Origin: Desulfurococcaceae archaeon
Lineage (GTDB): Archaea; Thermoproteota; Thermoprotei_A; Sulfolobales; Desulfurococcaceae
DNA length: 38,265 nt
Reading direction: 5' to 3'
Assembly (NCBI GenBank): GCA_023269765.1
Contig: JAGDWH010000002.1
Span: 1-38,265 of the forward strand
In this document: positions 31,205-38,265 of the stretch, one piece after another
How positions within the stretch are numbered: position 1 is the stretch's first letter
Layout of the letters: the number at the start of each line of letters is the position of its first letter
Position numbers and translations under genes: made by a program
Notes under the pieces: generated by a model
Told to the model about the DNA's origin: nothing
The model's database searches: none
What the model saw: only the letters and a program-made list of their open reading frames with translations

Positions 31205-31434
31205 CTGGCAAGGTAGATGTGCAACTTGGAAAAAGAGGGGTTACCGAGGCTTTTCTAAAAGAATTGGAAAATAGGCTGAAACACCAGCGCGTGGTAAAGG
31301 TAAGGCTGCTTAAGTCTTTCAGGAGGTCTTCGGGGCAGAGTATTGAAGACGTAGCCTCGTACCTGGCTGAGAAGACCAACTCGAAGGTATATGAAATAAG
31401 GGGGTTTACACTAATACTTGTCAAAGAAGATTAG
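31180..31434 (+). CDS. CRM-domain (YhbY-like) RNA-binding protein
   Basis: An 84-residue protein from ATG 31180. The CRM fold is seen in VDVQLGKRGVTEAFLKELENRLKHQRVVKVRLLKSF and SIEDVASYLAEKTNSKVYEIRGFTLILVKE. Bacterial YhbY associates with pre-50S ribosomes. The overlap with rnp4 supports coupled expression; an upstream in-frame ATG at 31135 lies deep inside rnp4 and is less likely. Confidence 0.9.
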   Translation: MEKIRERVAGKVDVQLGKRGVTEAFLKELENRLKHQRVVKVRLLKSFRRSSGQSIEDVASYLAEKTNSKVYEIRGFTLILVKED

Positions 31435-31483
31435 CTTCAAAGAATTTAAGTACTCGAAAAGCTCATTATTCGAGGTGCCTTAA

Positions 31484-31972
31484 TTGGTTACGGCTCTAGA
31501 AGTACCCGCAAATCGGCTCATAGCGAAGCTAGCTAGCTACTTAAAGGAGAACGTGCCAGAAGTGAAGCCACCAACATGGTCCATATTTGTTAAAACGGGC
31601 TGCTTCAAGGAAAAGCCGCCCGAAGACCCAGATTGGTGGTACTACAGGGCTGCTAGCATACTTAGGAAGCTCTATAAGGCGGGAAGACCCGTTGGGCTTA
31701 GCGAGTTGAGAAGAGAGTATGGAGGCAAGAAGAGGAGGGGGTCCGCGCCTCCAAGGACGTACAAAGCACCTGGTAATGCCATCAGGAAAATTCTGCAACA
31801 GCTAGAGCAAGCACAGCTCGTTAAGAAGACTAGAGAAGGCAGAATCCTGACTCCTCAAGGCAGGGCCCTACTCGATAGAATAGCTATTGAGATACTAATG
31901 GAGCTTGTTAAGGAGAGGCCTGAGCTCGCGAAGTATCTACCACCCTCTATAAGGCTAAAGGTGCCGGCTTAA
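31484..31972 (+). CDS. rps19e: Small ribosomal subunit protein eS19
   Basis: A 162-residue protein. TALEVPANRLIAKLASYLKE, the eS19 signature PPEDPDWWYYRAASILRKLY, and IRKILQQLEQAQLVKKTREGRILTPQGRALLDRIA are all typical. The start is TTG 31484, with GAGGTG as ribosome-binding site 7 nt upstream. Its stop shares a base with the pdcd5 start (TAATG). Confidence 0.96.
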   Translation: MVTALEVPANRLIAKLASYLKENVPEVKPPTWSIFVKTGCFKEKPPEDPDWWYYRAASILRKLYKAGRPVGLSELRREYGGKKRRGSAPPRTYKAPGNAIRKILQQLEQAQLVKKTREGRILTPQGRALLDRIAIEILMELVKERPELAKYLPPSIRLKVPA

Positions 31973-32310
31973 TGCTCGAAGGCGAAGAGTACCTAGCCGA
32001 CGAGGAGCTCGAAGCCCTGAAAGCACGGAAGCTAGCGGAACTTCGTAGAAAAATTGAGCAAGAGAGGGAAAGACGGGCTAGAATAGAAGCCATTTTAAGA
32101 CAAATATTAACTCCCGAGGCTCGCGAGAGACTGAGTAATCTGAGACTAGTTAAACCAGAGCTCGCTGCCGCGCTCGAAGAGCAGCTCGTACTCTTGGCAC
32201 AGAGTGGCAGGCTCAAGCCCCCAGTTACAGATGAATTTTTAAAGAAGCTCTTGCTAGAGCTATATGAGCACTCAAAGCACGAGACAAAGATAACTTTTAA
32301 GAGAAAGTAG
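31972..32310 (+). CDS. PDCD5-like DNA-binding protein
   Basis: A 112-residue helical protein of the TFAR19/PDCD5 family (archaeal MTH1615-type). It has an acidic, charged N-terminal helix, ILRQILTPEARERLSNLRLVKPELAAALEEQLVLLAQSGRL, and the tail DEFLKKLLLEL...HETKITFKRK. It is nearly always next to rps19e in archaea. It may bind DNA or assist translation/chaperone pathways; the precise role is unsettled. The ATG overlaps the rps19e stop. Confidence 0.93.
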   Translation: MLEGEEYLADEELEALKARKLAELRRKIEQERERRARIEAILRQILTPEARERLSNLRLVKPELAAALEEQLVLLAQSGRLKPPVTDEFLKKLLLELYEHSKHETKITFKRK

Positions 32311-32327
32311 ACAACAGTGGTGGTTAC

Positions 32328-32486
32328 ATGGCTCGAGCCAAGCACGTTGCTAGGAAGTTAAGGCTTGCGGCTGCTCACAAAAGTAATGAGCCGATACCAA
32401 TATGGGTTACGATTAAAACTAGGTTGAGAGTGAGAAGGCTATTTAGGCTGAGGCACTGGAGACGTAGTAAGTTGAAGAACGTGTAA
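32328..32486 (+). CDS. rpl39e: Large ribosomal subunit protein eL39
   Basis: A 52-residue, very basic protein lining the exit tunnel. The ATG at 32328 gives MARAKHVARKLRLAAAHKSN, then PIPIWVTIKTRLRVRR and the conserved end RLRHWRRSKLK, matching eL39 (KxLAKKLRLAK, VPxWVxxKT, RRHWRRTKL). It is just over 50 codons long and easily missed. It lies 17 nt after the pdcd5 gene and ahead of rpl31e, a usual archaeal order. Confidence 0.95.
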   Translation: MARAKHVARKLRLAAAHKSNEPIPIWVTIKTRLRVRRLFRLRHWRRSKLKNV

Positions 32487-32499
32487 CTAGGTGGTTGAC

Positions 32500-32790
32500 A
32501 TGAGCAAGCCTGCAAGCACCGAGTCGGCAATACACGTAATACCCTTAAAGAGAGTCTACTTCGGGCGTAGAAGCAATAGAGCTGACAGGGCTGTAAGGCT
32601 GATCAAGAAATACGTGAAACGCCACTACAAAGAAGCCGAGAAAGTAGTTATAGATCCCTCGGTAAACGCCTATATATGGTCTCGAGGACGTGAAAAACCG
32701 CCTAGGAGAGTCGCTGTTGAGATCAGATACGATAGAGAAAACAAATTAGTAAAAGTGCTACTAGTGAGAAGGGCTAAGGCCTCCAAGTAG
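32500..32790 (+). CDS. rpl31e: Large ribosomal subunit protein eL31
   Basis: A 96-residue protein at the exit-tunnel rim. HVIPLKRVYFGRRSNRADRAVRLIKKYVKRHYKEAEKVVIDPSVNAYIWSRG and PPRRVAVEIRYD match eL31. The ATG at 32500 is preferred because GGTGG lies 5-6 nt upstream; GTG 32491 is part of that ribosome-binding site. Confidence 0.95.
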   Translation: MSKPASTESAIHVIPLKRVYFGRRSNRADRAVRLIKKYVKRHYKEAEKVVIDPSVNAYIWSRGREKPPRRVAVEIRYDRENKLVKVLLVRRAKASK

Positions 32791-32800
32791 GGTTACGCGA

Positions 32801-33493
32801 ATGGTAGAAATAATTAAAATGAGCTTTTTTGGCAACGTGAATATAGGCGTTTACGCTTATGTTAACGACAAAATTGCTGTTCTTCCAATTGGTATACCAC
32901 GCGATGACGTCGAGGAAATTTCTTCGGTGCTTGGGGCTTTGCCCATAGAAGCTAAGATAGCTGGCACTTTACTCAATGGAGTTTTTCTTACAGGTAACAG
33001 CTATGCAATTATAGTTCCTCACGTAATATTTAGTGAAGAGCTCGCAAAGCTCGTTGAAGCCGTAAAATCTCACGGGCTCGACATCACGGTATATGTTTCC
33101 GAGAGCCGGTATACTGCTCTCGGAAATCTTCTCGCATGTAATAACAAAGGATGCATTGCCAGCCCGCTGATAGAAGAGCACGAAATCAAAAAGCTCGTGG
33201 ACGTCTTGGGCGTCGAAGTCGTAAAAGCTAGGCTTGTCAACATGGACGTCCCTGGCAGCGTACTGGTTATAAACGACAGAGGTGGAGTAATTCACCCAGA
33301 TGCAAGCGACGAAGACTTAAAGCTCGTAAAAGATGTAGTAAAGATTCACGTGGAGAGGGCCACCGTAAATGCTGGCATACCCTACGTTAAAAGCGGGCTG
33401 TTGGCAAATAATAAAGGTGTTGTCGTGGGCGGCAACACTACCGGGCCTGAGCTGCTTAGAATAAAAGCAGGCTTTGAAGGGGGGCCCGCATGA
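32801..33493 (+). CDS. eif6: Translation initiation factor aIF6
   Basis: A 230-residue anti-association factor that binds the 50S subunit through uL14 and stops premature joining to 30S. The fivefold pentein repeats are seen as NVNIGVYAYVNDKIAVLP, TGNSYAIIVPH, LGNLLACNNKGCIASPLI, PGSVLVINDRGGVIHPDAS and SGLLANNKGVVVGGNTTGPEL. Its stop overlaps the start of the L18a/LX gene by 4 nt (ATGA). Confidence 0.97.
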   Translation: MVEIIKMSFFGNVNIGVYAYVNDKIAVLPIGIPRDDVEEISSVLGALPIEAKIAGTLLNGVFLTGNSYAIIVPHVIFSEELAKLVEAVKSHGLDITVYVSESRYTALGNLLACNNKGCIASPLIEEHEIKKLVDVLGVEVVKARLVNMDVPGSVLVINDRGGVIHPDASDEDLKLVKDVVKIHVERATVNAGIPYVKSGLLANNKGVVVGGNTTGPELLRIKAGFEGGPA

Positions 33494-33753
33494 GTAGTGA
33501 GGTGAAGATCTACAGAGTAATAGGCGAAATGTTGATTAGTCACGATAGATTACCAACGTGGCAAAAGTTCGTGCTAGAGCTAAGGGCTTTAAACGAAAAG
33601 CACGCTTTAGAAAAGGCTTATTCATTACTGGGGAGCAGGCACAAGCTAAAGCGCTATCACATAAAAATTGAAAAGATAGAGGTAATTAGCCCTGAAGAAG
33701 TCTCAAGGCCTTACATTACCAAGCTATTAAAGTTAGAGAGGATTGTTAAGTAA
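33490..33753 (+). CDS. rplX: Large ribosomal subunit protein eL18a (LX)
   Basis: An 87-residue protein matching archaeal LX: KIYRVIGEMLIS, WQKFVLELRALNEKHALEKAYSLLGSRHKLKR and IKIEKIEVISPEE. It overlaps both neighbours, by 4 nt with eif6 and 1 nt with pfdA, so the three are tightly coupled. Confidence 0.95.
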   Translation: MSSEVKIYRVIGEMLISHDRLPTWQKFVLELRALNEKHALEKAYSLLGSRHKLKRYHIKIEKIEVISPEEVSRPYITKLLKLERIVK

Positions 33754-34208
33754 TGTCTGAGACGAAGCCGGGCAGCGAGCAAGTAAAAGTTTCTATTGAG
33801 GAATTGGTAGCTCGAATGAGTGAGCTGAAAAGTCAGCTAGAAGTACTAGAGACTACTATTAATACTTACCTGAGCCAATATAGAGAGCTCCAGCTAGCAC
33901 ACGAGACGCTGAAAAACCTCCCAGATTCTGTTCAAGATGGCTATGTGGTCATAGATAGACTCTCTGCTGTCATGATTCCATCAAAAATAGAGGAAGGTTG
34001 GAGTAGTCGCGTCTTAGTAAACCTAGGGCTAGGCTACTATATAAAAACCACCAGAGAAAAAGCCATGGAAATCCTCTCAAATAGAATTAGAGAACTGGAG
34101 AAAGTGCTCAGAGATATTCAAGCAAGGCACCAAATGCTGCTGAGAGAGTACAGCGCGATACAGAGAATATTAAGCCAAGTAGCAGAAGCGCGGCAAAGTT
34201 CGACGTGA
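33753..34208 (+). CDS. pfdA: Prefoldin alpha subunit
   Basis: A 151-residue chaperone subunit. Two long coiled-coil helices (about 15-57 and 104-146) flank the beta hairpins with YVVIDRLSAVMIPSKI and VLVNLGLGYYIKTTREKAMEIL, the usual alpha-prefoldin layout. The hexamer (two alpha, four beta) hands unfolded proteins to the thermosome. Its conserved place between rplX and ftsY links nascent-chain folding with targeting. The beta subunit is elsewhere. Confidence 0.95.
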   Translation: MSETKPGSEQVKVSIEELVARMSELKSQLEVLETTINTYLSQYRELQLAHETLKNLPDSVQDGYVVIDRLSAVMIPSKIEEGWSSRVLVNLGLGYYIKTTREKAMEILSNRIRELEKVLRDIQARHQMLLREYSAIQRILSQVAEARQSST

Positions 34209-34215
34209 TAAAGCC

Positions 34216-35103
34216 TTGCTTTCGAGACTTCGCGAAGCCTTCAAGAAGTTCATAGAAGCGGCCTCCTCATACTTCTCATCGAGAGAAAAACTGCTAGAAC
34301 TAGCAGAGCAATTTAAATTAGAGCTCATTAGTAGAGATGTTGCGTATGAAGTAGCCGAAAGCATCGTAAACAGCATTGTAAGTTATATTGAAAGTGGAAG
34401 GATCAAGACAAAAAGTGATCTGGTCAAGGAGCTGAGGGAAACACTACTCTCGTATTTCAAAGAACAGAGCTCGCTCAGCTTAGAAGACTACTTGAAGAAG
34501 TACAAACCTCTCAAGATAGTGTTCTTAGGCGTGAATGGCGTTGGTAAGACAACCACGATAGCCAAAGTCGCCGTGTATTTCAGAGAGAGGGGTCACAGGC
34601 CGCTAATGATAGCCGCAGATACTTTTAGAGCCGCTGCTCAAGAACAACTGAAGAAGCACTCAGATAGAACAGGTATTCCGCTGTTTACAGGCAAGTACGG
34701 CGCCGATCCCGCGGCAGTTGCCTATGACGGCATTACGTATGGTACTTCAAGGGGCTTTGACGTTATGCTAATAGATACAGCAGGCAGAATGCATACAGAT
34801 GCGAACTTGGTTGACGAACTCAAGAAAATAGTGAGAGTTGTAAAACCCCACCTGAAAATACTGGTTGTTGATGCCCTAACAGGTAACGATGCTGTTCAGC
34901 AAGCAAAGTTCTTTGATGAAGCAGTTGGTATCGATGCGTTTATTGTCACAAAGTTTGATGCGTATGAAGAAGGCGGCGTTCCCTTATCCCTAGTATACAC
35001 GATTAAAAAGCCGATACTGTTTATTGGAACGGGGCAGGGTTACTGGGATTTAAAGCCTTTTAACCCCTTAGAATACGTAGACAAGCTAATACCACTAGAC
35101 TAG
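34216..35103 (+). CDS. ftsY: Signal recognition particle receptor FtsY
   Basis: A 295-residue SRP GTPase that docks the ribosome-SRP complex at the membrane. The helical N domain (1-95) leads to the G domain: G1 GVNGVGKTTT (about 105-114), insertion box with DTFRAAAQEQL, G3 DTAGRMHTD and G4 TKFD. The segment after G4 reads AYEEGG, where most FtsY/SRP54 have GxAKGG. The acidic A domain of bacterial FtsY is absent, as usual in archaea. The start is TTG 34216. Confidence 0.96.
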   Translation: MLSRLREAFKKFIEAASSYFSSREKLLELAEQFKLELISRDVAYEVAESIVNSIVSYIESGRIKTKSDLVKELRETLLSYFKEQSSLSLEDYLKKYKPLKIVFLGVNGVGKTTTIAKVAVYFRERGHRPLMIAADTFRAAAQEQLKKHSDRTGIPLFTGKYGADPAAVAYDGITYGTSRGFDVMLIDTAGRMHTDANLVDELKKIVRVVKPHLKILVVDALTGNDAVQQAKFFDEAVGIDAFIVTKFDAYEEGGVPLSLVYTIKKPILFIGTGQGYWDLKPFNPLEYVDKLIPLD

Positions 35104-35116
35104 CTGGTGCTCTGCC

Positions 35117-35296
35117 TTGAGCTTGAGAGAGCTAATTGACATGTGGAAAAGAATATTGCAAATAGCGTCTAAGCCTGATAGAAGTGAGTACTTTACCCTT
35201 CTCAAAGTTACCCTGTTGGGGCTCTTTGTAATTGGGCTTATCGCATTCATTATAAGAGTGCTCTTCTACACGTTTCTCTATCCGTACACGGGCTGA
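35117..35296 (+). CDS. secE: Protein translocase subunit SecE (Sec61 gamma)
   Basis: A 59-residue single-span membrane protein. The amphipathic helix has MWKRILQIASKPDRSEYFTLLKV, whose KP-x-x-E-Y is the SecE signature. The tail anchor is LLGLFVIGLIAFIIRVLFY. TTG 35117 has GGTG 7 nt upstream and is preferred to TTG 35123 or ATG 35141. It clamps SecY in the translocon. Its place between ftsY and spt5 is conserved in archaea. Confidence 0.93.
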   Translation: MSLRELIDMWKRILQIASKPDRSEYFTLLKVTLLGLFVIGLIAFIIRVLFYTFLYPYTG

Positions 35297-35301
35297 GCAC
35301 C

Positions 35302-35775
35302 ATGAGCGCGCAGACGCCGCAGATGGGGATATACGCGATTAAAACAACGAGTGGAAGAGAGCTAGACGTAGCACTCATAATTGAGAGAAGAGTTCTTGAA
35401 AAACTCGAAAAAGGCGAAGAACCGCACATAACGAGCATTTTTATAGCTCCCGGCATAAGCGGCTTTGTCTTTATCGAAGCGAGGAGGGCTGAAGACGCCT
35501 ACAGACTCGTATCTAATATAAAGTACGTCAAGGCTTCGCGGGCACTCAAAGTTTCACTCGAAGAAGCCGCCCAAATGCTCAAGCCAAAGCTCGTTGTCGA
35601 AGAGCTAAACGTGGGAGACGAAGTGGAAATCGTGCGCGGCCCCTTTAGAGGAATGCGGGCCCGCGTAGTCTCTATTGATAAAAGCAAGAGCGCTGTTACA
35701 GTTAATCTACTAGAGGCCGCATTTTCGATACCTGTAACTATACAAATCAGCTATGTCAAGAAAGTAAAAGGGTGA
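35302..35775 (+). CDS. spt5: Transcription elongation factor Spt5 (NusG)
   Basis: A 157-residue protein. The NGN domain (about 8-85: [40 protein letters not shown]) binds the RNA polymerase clamp together with Spt4. The KOW domain is [36 protein letters not shown]. It is transcribed ahead of the L11-L1-L10 genes, as NusG is in bacteria. The stop overlaps the GTG-containing ribosome-binding region of rpl11. Confidence 0.96.
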   Translation: MSAQTPQMGIYAIKTTSGRELDVALIIERRVLEKLEKGEEPHITSIFIAPGISGFVFIEARRAEDAYRLVSNIKYVKASRALKVSLEEAAQMLKPKLVVEELNVGDEVEIVRGPFRGMRARVVSIDKSKSAVTVNLLEAAFSIPVTIQISYVKKVKG

Positions 35776-35780
35776 TCACG

Positions 35781-36290
35781 GTGGCTAAGAAGTCCCTGAG
35801 GTTCATAGTGGAAGGGGGGCGGGCTACTCCGGGCCCGCCTATAGGACCCGCGCTCTCGCCATATAAAGTCAACGTAGTAGAGGTCGTAGATGCCATAAAC
35901 AAAGCAACAAAAGATTACGAAGGACTCCCAGTACCTGTAGAAGTAATCATAGATGTTGACACACGCAAATTTGAAGTAAAGGTGGGAATACCTACAACAA
36001 CTGCCCTCTTAATGAAGTTCGCCGGAGCTCGGGAACCAACTGGAGATCCTGCACACAAGAAAATAGGTGATGTCTCAATGGAGGATATAGTGAGAATAGC
36101 GATTATGAAGAAAAATCAGTTGACTGCGAAGAGCCTCAAAGCCGCCGTTAAAACTATACTTGGCACTGCAAGGTCTATTGGAGTAACCGTTGATGGAAAA
36201 GATCCAAAAGAAGTGACGAGGCTCGTTGATAGCGGTGCTTACGATGACTTAATAGCAAAGTATGAACCTGAATGGGAAAAGGGTGAGTAA
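35781..36290 (+). CDS. rpl11: Large ribosomal subunit protein uL11
   Basis: A 169-residue stalk-base protein. [37 protein letters not shown] is the N-terminal signature, and [22 protein letters not shown] plus [17 protein letters not shown] are in the rRNA-binding domain. The GTG at 35781 is preferred because GGTGATC, the full anti-16S sequence, lies just upstream; GTG 35772 is inside it. It binds the GTPase centre of 23S rRNA. Confidence 0.96.
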   Translation: MAKKSLRFIVEGGRATPGPPIGPALSPYKVNVVEVVDAINKATKDYEGLPVPVEVIIDVDTRKFEVKVGIPTTTALLMKFAGAREPTGDPAHKKIGDVSMEDIVRIAIMKKNQLTAKSLKAAVKTILGTARSIGVTVDGKDPKEVTRLVDSGAYDDLIAKYEPEWEKGE

Positions 36291-36293
36291 GCC

Positions 36294-36950
36294 TTGTCAA
36301 CTCTGCTTAAAGAGGCTTTCGCGAAAGCTATATCTAAAGCCCTCGAGTGCGGTAAAGGCAGGAATTTTAAGCAAAGCGTGGACCTCGTAATAGTACTAAA
36401 AGACGTGGATTTGAAGTCGCAGCAACTAAAAATTAGAGAACCCGTTTATCTGCCAAAGGGGCGTGGTAGGGAGCTAAGTATTTGTGTCGTGGGAGACTCT
36501 GAAATGGTTGAAATAGCGAAAAACGAGGGAGCGCGATTAGCTATACTTGGAGACGACTTGAAGAATTTGAGTAAAAAACAGGCCAAGAAAATTGCGTCTA
36601 CATGTGATTGGTTGCTGGTAAAGCCCGAGTTTATGGGGCTTGTTGGCCGCACGCTAGGCCCTGCTTTAGGCCCTAGAGGCAAAATACCTGTTCCAGTACC
36701 TTCAAGTACTGCACTTAAATCTATGATTGCCAGGTACAAGAACACAGTACTCGTATCGCTAAGAAATCAGCCGCAGCTGATGGTCGCCATAGGCACTGAA
36801 AACATGGATCCGCAAGACCTTGCCGAAAATGCTCTAGCCGTTGTGTCAGTTGTGGAGAGCAAGCTGCCTGCAGGACGCGCCAATATCGAGAAGGTTATCA
36901 TAAAGACTACTATGGGCGTTCCCGTGGAAATACCCCTCAAGGTGAGCTAA
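36294..36950 (+). CDS. rpl1: Large ribosomal subunit protein uL1
   Basis: A 218-residue L1-stalk protein with FKQSVDLVIVLKDVDLK, the signature region LLVKPEFMGLVGRTLGPALGPRGKIPVPVP, and the C-terminal NIEKVIIKTTMGVPVEIPL. The start TTG is 3 nt after the rpl11 stop. In many archaea L1 represses its own operon by binding an L1-stalk mimic in the mRNA; no clear mimic was identified here. Confidence 0.96.
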   Translation: MSTLLKEAFAKAISKALECGKGRNFKQSVDLVIVLKDVDLKSQQLKIREPVYLPKGRGRELSICVVGDSEMVEIAKNEGARLAILGDDLKNLSKKQAKKIASTCDWLLVKPEFMGLVGRTLGPALGPRGKIPVPVPSSTALKSMIARYKNTVLVSLRNQPQLMVAIGTENMDPQDLAENALAVVSVVESKLPAGRANIEKVIIKTTMGVPVEIPLKVS

Positions 36951-36951
36951 C

Positions 36952-37971
36952 ATGTCATTTACAGCCACACTAAAGCACAGGAGAATACCTCGCGAGAAAA
37001 TAGAGCTGGCTAACGAGGTAGAAGAACTTGCAAGAAAGCACAGGTCTATATTAGTGCTAGACCTTAACGGAGTCCCAGCTAAACACGTACAAGTCCTCCG
37101 TAAAAAACTCGATAAACACGCCGTGATGAAAGTCGTGAAGCCTAAGGTAGCTTTGAAAGGCCTTGAAAGAGTTCTTCAAAACGCTAAGCAATTAGAAAAA
37201 TACATGACTGGTCAGGTGATGCTTGTATTTTCAAACAAGAATGCCTTTGAACTAGCAAAGATGGTTGAAGACTTCGTAACGTATGACTACTATGGACCCG
37301 GAGATGTTGCAGAAGAAGAAATAGTCATACCGGAGGGCAACACCGGTCTACCTGCAGGACCTATTCTAAGCGTCTTTGGAAGGCTTAAAGTACCAACGAG
37401 AGTTCAAGGCAACGTGGTCTACGTAGTTAAAGACACTGTTGTGGCAAAGCCGGGAGACGTTATATCTGCCGACTTGGCAAGCATCTTACAAAAGCTGGGG
37501 CTAGCACTCAAGAAGATAAGAGTTAAGATTAAGTGTGGCGTTGATGGGGGCCTGGTTATCCCAGGCGAGCAGTTGAAGCTAAACATAGCCGAGTATGAGG
37601 AAAGCTTGAAGGCCGCTGCCTTGGATGCACTAAAACTTGCAATAGAGCTGGTAATTCCCGAAGAGCCCGTGCTCGGGTATGTACTCGCAAAGGCGGAGAA
37701 GCAGGCACTCGCCCTAGTTGCTGAGCTAGGATTTGTGACACCTGAGACAGCTGAGCACGTCATAAGAGTGGCTCATGCAAAGGCCATTGCACTGGCACTC
37801 GAAATATCGAAGTATGCACCAGAATTAGGGCTTGTTGCCGGAGTACCAAAGCAGGAAGCCCAAGAAGCCAAAACTACCAAAACTACTAAAGAAGAAGAAA
37901 AGAAAGAGGAGGAGCCAAAAGAGCTCAGCGAAGAAGCACTTGCAGAAGGCTTTGCAGCCCTCTTTGGTTGA
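36952..37971 (+). CDS. rpl10: Large ribosomal subunit protein uL10 (P0)
   Basis: A 339-residue stalk protein. The rRNA-binding part has SILVLDLNGVPAKHVQVLRKKL, and the archaeal insertion has EEIVIPEGNTGLPAGPILSVFGRLKVPTRVQGNVVYV. The C-terminal helical spine binds several L12 dimers. A Lys/Glu-rich hinge (residues about 306-325) ends in LAEGFAALFG, the factor-binding tail shared with P1. It starts 1 nt after rpl1. Confidence 0.97.
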   Translation: MSFTATLKHRRIPREKIELANEVEELARKHRSILVLDLNGVPAKHVQVLRKKLDKHAVMKVVKPKVALKGLERVLQNAKQLEKYMTGQVMLVFSNKNAFELAKMVEDFVTYDYYGPGDVAEEEIVIPEGNTGLPAGPILSVFGRLKVPTRVQGNVVYVVKDTVVAKPGDVISADLASILQKLGLALKKIRVKIKCGVDGGLVIPGEQLKLNIAEYEESLKAAALDALKLAIELVIPEEPVLGYVLAKAEKQALALVAELGFVTPETAEHVIRVAHAKAIALALEISKYAPELGLVAGVPKQEAQEAKTTKTTKEEEKKEEEPKELSEEALAEGFAALFG

Positions 37972-37990
37972 TTACTGAGAAAAGCGTTTT

Positions 37991-38000
37991 GGATTTAAAA
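37991..38000 (+). promoter_or_regulatory. TATA-like element between rpl10 and rpl12
   Basis: GGATTTAAAA lies in the 70-nt gap after rpl10. It predicts a start near 38022, giving rpl12 its own promoter in addition to read-through. That would help supply the extra copies of L12 the stalk requires. Confidence 0.4.
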
Positions 38001-38041
38001 GCCCCTAACGATATCCTAACCCGAGGTAAGCGCTTTCAAGG

Positions 38042-38265
38042 GTGGTCGCTATAGAGTACATATATGCAACTCTACTGCTCTACAAGGCAGGTAAGGAGAT
38101 AAATGAAGAGAACTTAAAACGCGTACTCGAAGCGGCTGGTGTAGAGGTTGACGAAGTTAGAGTTAAATCGCTAGTTGCAGCAATTAAAAACATCGACATA
38201 GCGAGAGTTCTTGAACAAGCCGTTGCCGTACCCATGGCTACTGTACCAGCAGCCGCCGCTCAGGC
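38042..38265 (+). CDS. rpl12: Large ribosomal subunit protein P1 (archaeal L12), N-terminal part
   Basis: The first 74 codons of the archaeal P1/L12 stalk protein, cut by the window edge. [50 protein letters not shown] matches the dimerisation domain, followed by the Ala/Pro-rich hinge. The start is GTG 38042; an in-frame TAA at 38027 excludes an earlier one. The C-terminal factor-binding tail is outside the window. Confidence 0.94.
   Translation, partial: MVAIEYIYATLLLYKAGKEINEENLKRVLEAAGVEVDEVRVKSLVAAIKNIDIARVLEQAVAVPMATVPAAAAQ

Overview
The window comes from a hyperthermophilic archaeon of the Thermoproteota (Crenarchaeota). The evidence is archaeal-type ribosomal proteins (L38e, L39e, L31e, S19e, L18a/LX, P0, P1), an ESCRT-III/CdvB cell-division protein, an AbrB-PhoU regulator, TATA boxes about 26 nt ahead of leaderless or short-leader genes, many TTG/GTG starts, intron-bearing tRNAs without encoded CCA, and a tungsten-type glyceraldehyde-3-phosphate:ferredoxin oxidoreductase. 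CdvB argues against Thermoproteales and fits a Desulfurococcales-like lineage, but the sequence alone does not fix the genus. No insertion sequence, prophage or CRISPR array was seen.

Layout. 1-3767 (minus): an oligopeptide-type ABC transporter operon (binding protein, two permeases, start of an ATPase). 3958-7774: GAPOR (plus), then a GlmS-like protein (minus) whose glutaminase active site is eroded while its isomerase site is intact. 7986-9926: two small unknown genes, a CdvB paralogue and a third unknown. 9954-12107 (minus): an AIR-synthase-related protein, a tandem zinc-finger protein and a TatD-like hydrolase. 12173-13957 (plus): a ribbon-helix-helix/coiled-coil protein and a beta-CASP-type nuclease. 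13958-16600: candidate small RNAs, tRNA-Tyr, a translin homologue, an AbrB-PhoU regulator, an unassigned structured RNA candidate and tRNA-Cys. 16645-20023: L38e, then a DtxR-type regulator followed by feoA-feoB with palindromic operators. 20028-25680: a C/D-box sRNA, a phospholipase-D-like protein, tRNA-Arg, a large SF2 helicase, a small membrane protein, SfsA and tRNA-Glu with a non-canonical intron.

25762-30703 (minus) is a nucleotide cluster: nep1, class III ribonucleotide reductase nrdD, its activase nrdG, thyX and dcd. Together these supply deoxynucleotides anaerobically and make dTMP through dCTP deamination and flavin-dependent thymidylate synthesis. 30869-38265 (plus) is the conserved archaeal translation/secretion block: rnp4, a CRM-domain protein, rps19e, pdcd5, rpl39e, rpl31e, eif6, rplX, pfdA, ftsY, secE, spt5, rpl11, rpl1, rpl10 and the start of rpl12. 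Most genes in it overlap or abut. rpl39e (52 aa) and secE (59 aa) are short and easily missed.

Best leads: the GlmS with a degenerate glutaminase site, the unexplained structured RNA at 16264-16450, the operators at feoAB and GAPOR, the C/D sRNA at 20028-20090, the tRNA-Glu variable-loop intron, and the unknown genes around cdvB.
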